From contig NZ_JAAGBB010000049.1 in NCBI RefSeq assembly GCF_018129085.1, forward strand, positions 1 to 40,333: a stretch of 40,333 bases of DNA. Reading direction: 5' to 3'. Shown here piece after piece: positions 1 through 9,053 of this stretch. The translations under genes were made by a program, and so were the position numbers. The notes beneath the pieces are model-generated. The model searched no databases. It saw only the letters and a list, made by a program, of their open reading frames with translations, and was not told the origin of the DNA. This DNA is from Plastoroseomonas hellenica. GTDB lineage: Bacteria > Pseudomonadota > Alphaproteobacteria > Acetobacterales > Acetobacteraceae. Numbering within the stretch: the first letter of the stretch is position 1; each line of letters begins with the position of its first letter.

Positions 1-1184
1 AGCGGCGGCGGCTTGCCATCTCGCCCGGGGATGGGTGGGGCGGCCGCGCGGCTGGGGACCGGCGGCAGGGCCAGCGGCTTGGTGGTGGGCAGGCCCGGCA
101 GCGGTGCCGGTGCCTGCGGGGTGAGCGCCGCCTCCCGCATCGGCGTGGGGGGTGCCGGCACGGGTGGCGTCACCGGCGCCGACAGGGCGGCGATGCGGCT
201 CCGCGCCAGCGGCGCGAAGACACCGTTCGGGAAGGCTTCCAGATAGGCCTGGAAATCGGCGGCGCTGCGGCTGCCAGCGATCGACTGCCAAGCCAGCGCG
301 TCACGGTCGAAGGCCGGGATCGGCGGCGGGCCGGGGGCGGCCGTCGCGGGCACGGCCGGGGCGGCGATCGCGACCGGCGGGGCCGGCGTGAAGACGAAAT
401 CGCCGATCGCCTCGTCGTAGATCGCCGGCGTCTGGTCGTGGCCTACGCCGCGTGCCGCCGTCGCGACCTCGGTGCGCACCCGGCCGATCACCTCCCGCAC
501 CGACAGGCCCGGCACGCGGATGGTCCGCAGCAGCACCCGCGTGAACAGCCCGTTCGGGTCGCGGTCGTCGCGGCCGAGCCGGTCGAGCGCCTGCTGGTTG
601 GTGCCCGCCGCGTAGAGCACCATCACGCCGCTGGTGCCGGTCGCGGTCAATCCGCGCGACAGGCCGAGGGAACGGCCCTGGGTGCGGAAGGGATTGTCCC
701 GGCAGGCATCGACGATGAGCAGGTTGAAGCCGCCGGCCGATGCCGCATTGGCCGCGGCCATGCGCTCCATCAGCTCGGCCAGGCGGATGCCGTCCTCGGT
801 CAGCTCGCGCTCGGTCTGCGCGGTGGCGTCGACCGGGATCAGCACATTGCCCGCGCCCACCTGCACGCCATGGCCTGCGTAATAGGCGACCGCGATGGTG
901 CGTGCCGCGAGCGAGGCCTCGAATTCCGCGATCAGCCGGTTCATGCCGCGCCGGTCGAGGTCATAGCCGTCGAAGACCTGGAAGCCGCGTTCCCGGAGCT
1001 GCGCCGCCATGCCGCGCGCATCGGCCACCGCATTCTCGAGCTTGCGGATGCCGCGGTAGTCCTGGTTGCCGATCACCAGCGCGACGCGGCGTTCGATGGC
1101 GATGCCGCGCATGTCCTGCGCGGCGAGCGGCAGGTGCAGCGCCAGCAGCATCAGCAGGCTGGCCAGGAGGGGCGGCCATCGCAT
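1..1184 (-). CDS. Secreted caspase-family (peptidase C14-like) protein, 3' part outside window
   Basis: I translated this by hand from the minus strand; the gene runs off the left edge. The start at 1184 has a GGAGG ribosome site just upstream. Residues 1-22 form a signal peptide ending around LAAQ. The caspase fold follows: strand ERRVALVIGN (31-40), catalytic His105 in YYAGHG and catalytic Cys161 in DACRDNPF, the His/Cys dyad of the C14 family. After about residue 270 comes a Pro/Ala-rich linker, then a WQSI...YLEAFPNG...FAPLAR segment of the kind often found behind bacterial caspase domains, then more Pro/Ala/Gly sequence up to the edge. It is probably periplasmic or exported. Bacterial caspase homologues (orthocaspases) usually cut after basic residues, but the target here is unknown. 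It stands alone downstream of gltA and is separated from it by a terminator. Confidence 0.88.
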   Translation of the reverse strand, partial: MRWPPLLASLLMLLALHLPLAAQDMRGIAIERRVALVIGNQDYRGIRKLENAVADARGMAAQLRERGFQVFDGYDLDRRGMNRLIAEFEASLAARTIAVAYYAGHGVQVGAGNVLIPVDATAQTERELTEDGIRLAELMERMAAANAASAGGFNLLIVDACRDNPFRTQGRSLGLSRGLTATGTSGVMVLYAAGTNQQALDRLGRDDRDPNGLFTRVLLRTIRVPGLSVREVIGRVRTEVATAARGVGHDQTPAIYDEAIGDFVFTPAPPVAIAAPAVPATAAPGPPPIPAFDRDALAWQSIAGSRSAADFQAYLEAFPNGVFAPLARSRIAALSAPVTPPVPAPPTPMREAALTPQAPAPLPGLPTTKPLALPPVPSRAAAPPIPGRDGKPPP

Positions 1185-1289
1185 CGGGGGGCATCCTCCG
1201 GAAACGGTCATTCCCCGAAACAATAAACCGGCGGCATCGCACAAGGAAGAGCAAGCACGCCGCCCACCTTCACGGCGGTCCGGAACGCA

Positions 1290-1323
1290 ACGAGGCCCGC
1301 CGGGTCGCCCCGGCGGGCCTCGT
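1290..1323 (-). terminator. Strong hairpin terminator downstream of gltA
   Basis: A perfect 15-bp inverted repeat (arms 1290-1304 and 1309-1323, loop TCGC) lies 110 bases beyond the gltA stop and before the caspase gene. The stem is nearly all G/C. On the minus strand it is followed by TGCGTT rather than a long T run, so terminator function is likely but not proven. Confidence 0.7.
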
Positions 1324-1398
1324 CAGACCTGTGCCTCAATCGCCGGCCGGGGCGCATCCGCCCCTTAGCACACGACTGGAAGCACCCATTCGGGCGCT

Positions 1399-1423
1399 CG
1401 GCATGAGGCGAAGCCTCGTGCCG
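1399..1423 (-). terminator. Second hairpin, immediately after the gltA stop
   Basis: Two 11-base arms (1399-1409 and 1413-1423) pair with one G-T type mismatch around a GAA loop. The hairpin starts 10 bases past the gltA stop codon. It may protect the 3' end of the mRNA or act as the first of two tandem terminators with 1290-1323. There is no T tract. Confidence 0.45.
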
Positions 1424-1432
1424 CAAGATGGG

Positions 1433-2740
<1,308 letters not shown>

Positions 2741-2823
2741 TGGCGTCGTTCCTCAGCAGGGATGCTTACGGGTCCGCGAGGCTCACGGGTGGAATACCGG
2801 GGCGCACTCGCATGATGCAGCGC

Positions 2824-2853
2824 AAGATATCGGGTGCCTCGCGGTTTTGGCAA
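2824..2853 (-). promoter_or_regulatory. Putative sigma-70 promoter of gltA
   Basis: Read on the minus strand: -35 TTGCCA (2848-2853), an 18-base spacer, and -10 TATCTT (2824-2829). Transcription would start near 2817, giving a leader of about 75 bases. It is A/T-rich for this genome, which supports the call. No mapping data. Confidence 0.55.
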
Positions 2854-3009
2854 ACGACGCGCCTGTAATCCGCCTGGCGGATGGAAAACCCCGCGATCTG
2901 CTCCGTCCGGTCGTCCGTATGATTTCATCTGGCCGTCACCCCGGCGCGAACCGCTTCGCCCTAGCTTGTCCCCATCGCGCCGGCGGGGGCCGGCAAGGAG
3001 AGAACAGAG

Positions 3010-3699
3010 ATGGGCAGCACCGCGCTTTCCTACGACACCTGGCACGCAGATGCGGCGCGGGAGCCGGCGATGGAGGAAGGGCACCGCCCGCTCTGGCGGC
3101 ACTTCATCGAAACGATCCCGGAGACCGACCTCAGCACCCGGGAGGTGCTGGATTTCGGCTGCAACCGCGGCGGCTTCCTGCGCCTGCTGCACGCCCTGAA
3201 GCCATTCCGGCGCGGCCTCGGCGTCGATATTGCCCAGGCCTCGATCGCTGCCGCCCGCAGCCTCGCGGGGGTGGTGCCGGTCGCCTATGAGGCCGCCTCC
3301 GACCTCACCGCCTGGCCGGACAGCTTCGACATCGCCTTCAGCTATGAGGTGATCTACCTGCTGCCCGACCTCGCCGCCCATGCCGCGGGCATGCATGCGG
3401 CGCTGCGTCGCGGCGGCGTCTACTACGCGGTGACCGGCTGCCACACCGAGAACCCGCTCTGGCCGGCCTGGCGGGACTTCATCGGCGGCAGGACCAATGC
3501 CCCGGTGCAGGATCGGAGCCCGGACGACTATGCCGCCGCCTTCGTCGCGGCGGGGCTCGAGGTCTCGGTGCGTCGCTTCGGCTATGACGGCTTCGTGCCG
3601 GTGCCCAAGGATCGCGGCTACTACCCGAAGCTGACCGACGCGCTGGACTACTCGGCGGTGAGCAAATTGTTGTTCCGCTGCGTCCGCCGCGATCCGTGA
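3010..3699 (+). CDS. SAM-dependent class I methyltransferase
   Basis: A 229-residue soluble protein with a Rossmann-type methyltransferase core. Motif I is VLDFGCNRGG (about residues 47-56), followed by the acidic end of strand 2 in GVDIAQAS and a motif IV-like SFDIAFSYEVIYLL. The start is well fixed by AAGGAG nine bases upstream. The substrate cannot be read from the sequence; the closest general type is the small-molecule Methyltransf_11/25 group. The stop overlaps the GTG start of the next gene by four bases, so the two are translationally coupled and probably act in one process. Another possibility is a protein- or tRNA-modifying enzyme, but no RNA-binding domain is visible. Confidence 0.85.
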   Translation: MGSTALSYDTWHADAAREPAMEEGHRPLWRHFIETIPETDLSTREVLDFGCNRGGFLRLLHALKPFRRGLGVDIAQASIAAARSLAGVVPVAYEAASDLTAWPDSFDIAFSYEVIYLLPDLAAHAAGMHAALRRGGVYYAVTGCHTENPLWPAWRDFIGGRTNAPVQDRSPDDYAAAFVAAGLEVSVRRFGYDGFVPVPKDRGYYPKLTDALDYSAVSKLLFRCVRRDP

Positions 3700-4439
3700 G
3701 TCTCACCCGCAAGCGCGGCATGGCGCTCTGGCTCCAGGTCAAGACCGCGCTCGCGGCCGAGATCGAGGGCGGCGCCTGGCGTCCGGGTGAGCGCCTGCCG
3801 ACCGAGCCCGAGCTCATGGAGCGCTTCGGGGTCAGCCGCTTCACGGTGCGCCAGGCGATCGCGAGCCTGGAGCGGCGCGGGCTGGTGCGGGCGGAGCAGG
3901 GGCGCGGCACCTTCGTGCACCGCGACCTGCTGGCCTATCCGATCTCCAGCCGCACGCGTTTTTCCCGCAATCTCATCGAGCAAGGTTTCGATCCGGGCGG
4001 GGAACTGCTGCTGCAGGAGGTGATCCCGGCCTCGGAGGAGGTCGCGGAGGCGCTGGCCATCGCGCCCGGCGCTCTGGTCGCGCACCGGCGCGGCATCGGC
4101 ACCGCCGACGGCATCCCGATCGAGGTCGCGAGCGTCTGGCTGCCGGCCGACCGCTTCCCGGATTTCGCGCGGGTCAAGGCCGAGCACGCGACCTATACGG
4201 CGACCTTCGCCGCCTACGGCATCCCGGACTACCTCAGGCTCTGGACGCGCGTGGAAGGGCGGCTGCCGACACCGGAGGAGGCGGAAGCCCTCCGCCAGTT
4301 GGAAGCATCCCCGGTCCTGGCGGTCACACGCCTCGACGCGGATCTGCAAGGACGTCCGATCTCCTACGGCCGCAGCGCCTGGAGCGGCGAGCGCGTGGTC
4401 TTCGACCTCCAGGACGGGTCGCGGGCGCTGGTTGGCTAG
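3696..4439 (+). CDS. GntR/HutC-family regulator, PhnF-like
   Basis: A 247-residue one-component regulator. An N-terminal winged helix (about residues 12-78, with LPTEPELMERFGVSRFTVRQA and the wing VRAEQGRGTFV) precedes a UTRA effector domain (about 95-240). The segment YPISSRTRFSRNLIEQG is characteristic of PhnF, the regulator of phosphonate use. Translation probably starts at GTG 3696, overlapping the methyltransferase stop; an ATG at 3720 is the alternative. No phosphonate transport or C-P lyase genes lie in the window, so the name describes similarity and not an established role. Regulation of its own methyltransferase partner is plausible. Confidence 0.85.
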   Translation: MSLTRKRGMALWLQVKTALAAEIEGGAWRPGERLPTEPELMERFGVSRFTVRQAIASLERRGLVRAEQGRGTFVHRDLLAYPISSRTRFSRNLIEQGFDPGGELLLQEVIPASEEVAEALAIAPGALVAHRRGIGTADGIPIEVASVWLPADRFPDFARVKAEHATYTATFAAYGIPDYLRLWTRVEGRLPTPEEAEALRQLEASPVLAVTRLDADLQGRPISYGRSAWSGERVVFDLQDGSRALVG

Positions 4440-4499
4440 AGCGTTTTGGCGAGCGGATTCGTGCCTCCGGGCGATTCCGCCCTCCGGCGATCCGCTCTA
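4437..4499. terminator. Bidirectional hairpin between convergent genes
   Basis: The outer arms GAGCGGAT (4451-4458) and ATCCGCTC (4490-4497) enclose an inner GGGCG-ATTC-CGCCC hairpin (4469-4482). TAGAGCG (4437-4443) can compete for the right arm. The structure covers the stop codons of both convergent genes, fitting a shared terminator. Confidence 0.55.
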
Positions 4500-5057
4500 C
4501 TGCCAGCCCGGCGGCGCCGCGGCGGCGGCCCAGAACCCGCGGGATTGCCGCCGTGCCTCGGCCTGCTGCGGCCGCAGGTCCAGGCGGTCGCGGCCGGTCG
4601 CCATGGCCCAGCCGCTGCCGACCAGCGCCGCGTTCAGCTCGGTTTCGGCAGCGGTGCAGACGCCAAGGCCGCGCCCATAGCTGTCGCGCCCCTGCATCCG
4701 GCAGGTCAGGCCATGGCCGCCGATCAGCCGCGCCAGCGCATCGGCGGCCGCATCGCCGCAATCGAAGCCGCCGCCGCGCGCATCGCGGCAGGCCTGGCCG
4801 CGCTGCGGCGCCTCCACCCCGGACAGGCGGAGGATCCGGTCGCCGAGCCTCAGCGTCTCGCCATCGACGATGCGCACCTCATGCGCTTCGGCGCGCCATT
4901 CGCTCTCGCGCGGGGCGGACCCGAAGAGATTGGTCGGCAGGCCGACCGCCACGAGGAGGGATCCAAGGCCGGCAAGGCCAAGCACCGCCAGTACCCCGCC
5001 GCCGATGCGGCGGGATGTACGGGCGGGTTTGAAGATTCGGCGTCTCGGCAGAGTCAT
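4497..5057 (-). CDS. Membrane-anchored thermonuclease-fold (SNase-like) protein with altered active site
   Basis: The start is set at 5057 (186 residues); a longer in-frame reading would run into the upstream CHAD gene. Residues 17-40 form one hydrophobic helix, so the protein is a signal-anchored periplasmic protein. The SNase-like OB-fold follows: VDGETLRLGD (64-73), RLSGVEAPQ (77-85), DSYGRGLG (125-132) and LNAALVGSGWA. Arg77 and Arg129 match catalytic Arg35 and Arg87 of staphylococcal nuclease. Catalytic Glu43 is Gln85 here, and calcium ligands Asp21 and Asp40 are Glu67 and Glu82. Four cysteines (90, 100, 119, 134) could form disulfides. It may be a weak or inactive nuclease, or a nucleic-acid-binding protein. 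Confidence 0.82.
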   Translation of the reverse strand: MTLPRRRIFKPARTSRRIGGGVLAVLGLAGLGSLLVAVGLPTNLFGSAPRESEWRAEAHEVRIVDGETLRLGDRILRLSGVEAPQRGQACRDARGGGFDCGDAAADALARLIGGHGLTCRMQGRDSYGRGLGVCTAAETELNAALVGSGWAMATGRDRLDLRPQQAEARRQSRGFWAAAAAPPGWQ

Positions 5058-5130
5058 GCGCGGAGGCGGCCCAACTGCGCACGGGAAGGTCGCGAAAGCC
5101 CCGTTCCCGGCAATGATAGAGACTCGGGCG

Positions 5131-6666
5131 CTACCAGAAGGCTCCGGTAGCGTCAAGGTCGTCCCAGGTTTCGGTCGCCTCCTGCCGTACCCGACCGACC
5201 CGCCCACGCGCCCATCCCGTCACGATTCCAATGGCATAGGCGCGCTCCGCCCGGCCGTTGGCGAGGCTCGCCGCCAGCGCGCCCGCGACCACCGCGTCAT
5301 TGGCGAGGCCCAACGCTTCCTGCACCGCCGCCAGGCGCTTGAGGAAGCGCCGCGACCGCCGCCCGGCCCAGAGCGGCGCGAAGAGCTCCGCCGCATAGCG
5401 CAGGCGCTTGGCGTCGAGCCGCATCTCATGCAGCCGCTCGTCATCCATCTCGGCCATGACGGCGCCATCCTCGGCGAGGCCTTTCCAGCGCTTCGCCAGC
5501 AGCGCCTCGGCAAAGGGCTGGAGCGGGGAAGCGAGCAGGGTTAAGGCTTCCTCCGAGGCCTCCTCGCGCCAGCGCGCCTCCGCGACGAAGCCGGTCAGTT
5601 CCCAGGCCAGCAGCCGGTAGTCGGGGGAGTGGAGGAAGCGTTCGAGCGCCGCATAGGCCGCCTGGCGCCGGCCCTCGGCGGCGTCCAGCAGCGCAGCGAC
5701 GGCGCGCTCCTCCGGCATCGCCTCGCTGATCGCGCGGCCGATGCCGAGGGTGAAGACATCCCAATCCCGGGCCGGTCCGAGGAAGCCCAGCAGCGTCTTC
5801 AGCCCCGCCTCCAGCGCCTTCGGCGCCGGCCCATCCGCGGCGCGGCGGAAGAGTTTCAGGACCGAGCGCAGCCGGCGCAGCCCGACCCGCATCTGGTGCA
5901 CCGCCTCCGGCCCGGCATCGGCCCGCGCCCCGGGGGCGAGCGCCAGCACCACCTCCGCCAGGTGGCCGACGGCCAGCGCCAGCGCCTCCTCGACGGTCGT
6001 GGCGGTGCCGGGATCGGGCGCGCCCTTGCGGCGCAGCCGGGGCCTGTCGCCCTGGGCCAGCGCCCGGGCCTCCTCCGCCAGCGCCGCGGCGGGGGGGAGG
6101 GCCGGCAGCTCGGCGGCGATCTCGCGCGCGATCGCCAGCACCGCCGTTGCCGGGCCGGTCAGCGTCAGCCGCGCCACCGGATGCTCGTCGGCGACGGCGC
6201 GCAGCTTGCCGGTCAACAGCAGCGCCTCGACCTCGCCCGCCGCGTGGGACAGGGCGAAGCCCAGCTTCCGGCCGTGGAAGGCGGCCAGCGCGACCAGCGG
6301 TCCGGCCGCGGCGGCTGCCGGCATCGCGTCTTCCGCCGCCGGGGCGGGCGGCAGGCCGGGATGCCAGGGCGCGTTCGCCGCCGGCAGGGTGACCAATAGC
6401 CGCCGTGCGCCGCGCGCACCCTGTTCCAGGGCCAGACCGGCTTCGGCGAGCGCCCCTTGCGGCGTGTCGAACCAGATCAGCGTCTCCGCGCCTCCGCGGC
6501 TGCGCCCGAGGCGCCTGGTCCCGATCGCCGGCAGCCGGGTCAGCCGCCCGGCCGCTTCCGCCGGCAGGGCGAGTTCGATGGTCAGCGAGGGGACCGAAGG
6601 GGATTCCGCCGGTGCCGGCAGGGCGATGTCGGGAAGCGGCATCTCGATGCCGGTGCGGGCGACCAT
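5131..6666 (-). CDS. CHAD-domain protein with degenerate CYTH N-terminal domain
   Basis: 511 residues. Residues 25-215 resemble a CYTH (triphosphatase tunnel) domain. The signature ExExK has become E31-L-A33-L-P35, so triphosphatase activity is unlikely. Residues of about 225-500 are a CHAD domain, a helical domain with conserved His/Arg/Lys that binds polyphosphate. Both repeats of its hallmark are visible: VHQMRVGLRRLRS and LHEMRLDAKRLRYAAELF. The protein is Ala/Leu-rich and has no signal peptide. It follows sixA by only nine bases, so the two form an operon. The likely role is binding inorganic polyphosphate or targeting to polyphosphate granules; this rests on the family. Confidence 0.9.
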   Translation of the reverse strand: MVARTGIEMPLPDIALPAPAESPSVPSLTIELALPAEAAGRLTRLPAIGTRRLGRSRGGAETLIWFDTPQGALAEAGLALEQGARGARRLLVTLPAANAPWHPGLPPAPAAEDAMPAAAAAGPLVALAAFHGRKLGFALSHAAGEVEALLLTGKLRAVADEHPVARLTLTGPATAVLAIAREIAAELPALPPAAALAEEARALAQGDRPRLRRKGAPDPGTATTVEEALALAVGHLAEVVLALAPGARADAGPEAVHQMRVGLRRLRSVLKLFRRAADGPAPKALEAGLKTLLGFLGPARDWDVFTLGIGRAISEAMPEERAVAALLDAAEGRRQAAYAALERFLHSPDYRLLAWELTGFVAEARWREEASEEALTLLASPLQPFAEALLAKRWKGLAEDGAVMAEMDDERLHEMRLDAKRLRYAAELFAPLWAGRRSRRFLKRLAAVQEALGLANDAVVAGALAASLANGRAERAYAIGIVTGWARGRVGRVRQEATETWDDLDATGAFW

Positions 6667-6675
6667 GGGATCCTC

Positions 6676-7206
6676 TCAGGCTGCCATTTCGGGCAGGTCG
6701 GCGGGCAGCATGAAGCGCACCAGGCGGCCGCCGCCCTCACCCAGCAGCCGCCAGGGAAGGGCCACGGAGAACTCGGCGAGTGCCGCCGTCGGATAGGCCT
6801 CCGCCAGCCGCCGCGCGGTGGGGGAGGCGGCGGTGGCGGCCGGCCCCGCGAGCGCCAGCGCCAGGTCGTGCAGGCCGGGGTTGTGCCCCAGCAGCAGCAC
6901 GCTGCGCGCCGTCTCCGGCACCATCCGCAGCGCGTCCAGCAGCCGCGGCCAGGGCGCGAGATAGAGATCGTCCATCGGCGTGATGATCGGGCTGTCGGGC
7001 AGGGTGCCCAATGCCTCCAGCGTCTGCAGCGTGCGCCGCGCGGAGGAGACCAGCACCACATCCGGCGCCAGGCCGAGTTCGTGCATCGCGCGCGCCATGG
7101 CATGGGCGGCCCGGCGCCCCCGCGCGTTCAGCGGCCGGGCGTGATCGGGCAACTGCGGATCGTCCCAGGAGGATTTGGCGTGCCGCAGCAGAAGCAATTG
7201 TCGCAT
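6676..7206 (-). CDS. sixA: Phosphohistidine phosphatase SixA-like
   Basis: A 176-residue member of the histidine phosphatase (phosphoglycerate mutase-like) superfamily. The start at 7206 gives the standard N-terminus MRQLLLLRHAKSSW, in which Arg8-His9 are catalytic (RHA replaces the RHG of other branches, as is usual for SixA). The second catalytic His is His108 in LLGHNPGL. SixA proteins remove phosphate from phosphohistidine on HPt domains or PTS proteins. It lies first in an operon with the CHAD gene and is divergent from a histidine kinase (7325). The specific substrate is not known. Confidence 0.9.
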   Translation of the reverse strand: MRQLLLLRHAKSSWDDPQLPDHARPLNARGRRAAHAMARAMHELGLAPDVVLVSSARRTLQTLEALGTLPDSPIITPMDDLYLAPWPRLLDALRMVPETARSVLLLGHNPGLHDLALALAGPAATAASPTARRLAEAYPTAALAEFSVALPWRLLGEGGGRLVRFMLPADLPEMAA

Positions 7207-7324
7207 GGCTGCGCATCCTGCCACGGGTCGCCGCCGCTGTCCCGCCCGCCTGTGCCGAGGACGGGACTTCGATGGGAATTGTGGTCGTCCGGCTGGCGCT
7301 CTACACCGACGCTTGGCACGACCG

Positions 7325-8995
7325 ATGTTCGGCACGCGGACGGGACGGATGGGAGAGGGGCAGCTCGACACGGGACCGGCGGTGACGCCTGCGGCCGACA
7401 GCGCGGAGGCGGCGTTGGCGTTGAGCGAGGCGCGGCTGCGCCGTGCGCAACGGATCGGCCTGGTCGGCGGCTTCGAGATCGACCTGGAGAGCGGGGTCAA
7501 CCACCGCTCCGGCGAATACATGGCACTGCAGGGCGGGGATGCCGAGGCCGCCATCGAGAGTCATGAGGACTGGGTCCGCCGCCTGCACCCGGATGACCGC
7601 GAGGCCGCGGAGCGCCGCTTTCTGGAGGCCGTCTCCCCCACCTCCGGCATCACCGATTATGCCCAGGAATACCGGATCGTCACGCCGGATGGCGAGATCC
7701 GCTGGATTTCCGCCCGCGCCGAGATCGAACGCGCCCCCGACGGCCGCGCGCTGCGAATGGTCGGCGCACATGTCGACGTCACCACGCTCAAGGCGACCGA
7801 AGCCGCCCTCGAGCGGAGCCGGGCGGAGCTCAGCGACCTGCTGGCGACGCTCGACCTGGCGACCGTGATGGCACGCGACATCGACGGCACCATCCAGTTC
7901 TGGTCGCGCGGCTGCGAGCGCCTGTTCGGCTGGACGGCGGATGAGGCGCGCGGCCGCATGGCGCGCGAGCTGCTCGGCACCGTCTTCCCGGTCCCCTTCG
8001 GCGAGGTCGAGGCGACGCTGCTGCGGGAGGGCGAATGGATCGGCGACCTGATCAATCATCGCCGCGACGGCGCCCCGATGGTGCTCGCCACCCGCAAGGT
8101 GCTGCGCCGCGATGCCGCCGGGGCACCTGTTGCGGTGATGGAAAGCTTCGACGATGTCACCGCCCTGCGCCAGGCCCAGGCGGCGCTGGAAGCCCTGAAC
8201 CATGGGCTGGAGCGCCGCATCGCGGAAGAGGTGGCGCGGCAGGAGGCCGCCCAGGCCCGCGGCGCGCATGCTGACCGCATGCAGGCGCTGGGCGAGCTGG
8301 CCGGGGGCATGGCGCATGACATGCGCAACATCCTCCAGGTCGTCGGCAGCGCCGCGTCCATGATCGCTGAGGAGGTGGATGATCCGAGCCGGGTCCTGGC
8401 CATGGTCGATGCGTTGCGCGCCACGGTCGAGCGCGGCGATGCCGTCGCCAGCCGCCTGCTGGCCTTCGCCCGCCGTGCCGAGCTGAGCGCGGGGCCGGTG
8501 GCACCGGCTGCGCTGCTGGGCGAGCTCCGCGACCTGCTCGACCGCACCCTCGGCCGCGCCTGCACCTGCGAGGTCGCGGTGGCGCCTGGCCTGCCGCCGC
8601 TGCTGGCCGATCGCCGGCAGCTCGAGGCGGCGCTGGTCAACCTCGCCGTCAATGCCCGCGACGCCATGCCGGATGGCGGCGCCATCCTGCTCGCGGCGGA
8701 GGCCGAGACCATCGCGGCAGGCGATGCGCCCCCCTGCGAGCTGGCGCCCGGGCGTTACATCCGCCTCGACGTCATCGATCAGGGGCAGGGGATGGACGCC
8801 GCGACGCTCGCGCGGGTCACCGAACCCTTCTTCACCACCAAGCCGCCGGGCGAAGGCACCGGCCTCGGCCTGCCCATGGCCAAGGGGTTCGCCGAGCAAT
8901 CGGGCGGCGGCCTGGCGATTCGCAGCGCGCCGGGGCAGGGCACCACCGTCTCGCTCTGGTTCCCGCTGGCCGCGGAGAATGCGGCGGGCCATTGA
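7325..8995 (+). CDS. Soluble sensor histidine kinase with two PAS domains
   Basis: About 556 residues, no transmembrane segment. A PAS_3-type domain (roughly 7440-7790, with RIVTPDGEIRWISARAEIE) is followed by a second PAS (7830-8170), a short coiled coil, a HisKA dimerisation domain with phospho-acceptor His in GGMAHDMRNIL, and an HATPase_c domain with N box NLAVNARDAMPDGG and G boxes DQGQGMD and GTGLGLPM. No receiver domain is attached and no response regulator lies nearby, so it is an orphan kinase. The start is uncertain: ATG 7325 and ATG 7349 are both possible and neither has a good ribosome site. It is divergent from sixA, which could act on the same phosphorelay. Confidence 0.9.
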   Translation: MFGTRTGRMGEGQLDTGPAVTPAADSAEAALALSEARLRRAQRIGLVGGFEIDLESGVNHRSGEYMALQGGDAEAAIESHEDWVRRLHPDDREAAERRFLEAVSPTSGITDYAQEYRIVTPDGEIRWISARAEIERAPDGRALRMVGAHVDVTTLKATEAALERSRAELSDLLATLDLATVMARDIDGTIQFWSRGCERLFGWTADEARGRMARELLGTVFPVPFGEVEATLLREGEWIGDLINHRRDGAPMVLATRKVLRRDAAGAPVAVMESFDDVTALRQAQAALEALNHGLERRIAEEVARQEAAQARGAHADRMQALGELAGGMAHDMRNILQVVGSAASMIAEEVDDPSRVLAMVDALRATVERGDAVASRLLAFARRAELSAGPVAPAALLGELRDLLDRTLGRACTCEVAVAPGLPPLLADRRQLEAALVNLAVNARDAMPDGGAILLAAEAETIAAGDAPPCELAPGRYIRLDVIDQGQGMDAATLARVTEPFFTTKPPGEGTGLGLPMAKGFAEQSGGGLAIRSAPGQGTTVSLWFPLAAENAAGH

Positions 8996-9053
8996 CTGCG
9001 CCGCGCCGCGCCGCAGGATCGGTGCGGGACAGTCGAAGATGGGGAGCCGCGCG

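Noticed and set aside
3696-4439. A phosphonate degradation operon next to the PhnF-like gene
   Set aside because: Neighbouring genes are a methyltransferase and a thermonuclease-fold protein; no C-P lyase or phosphonate transport gene occurs in the window.
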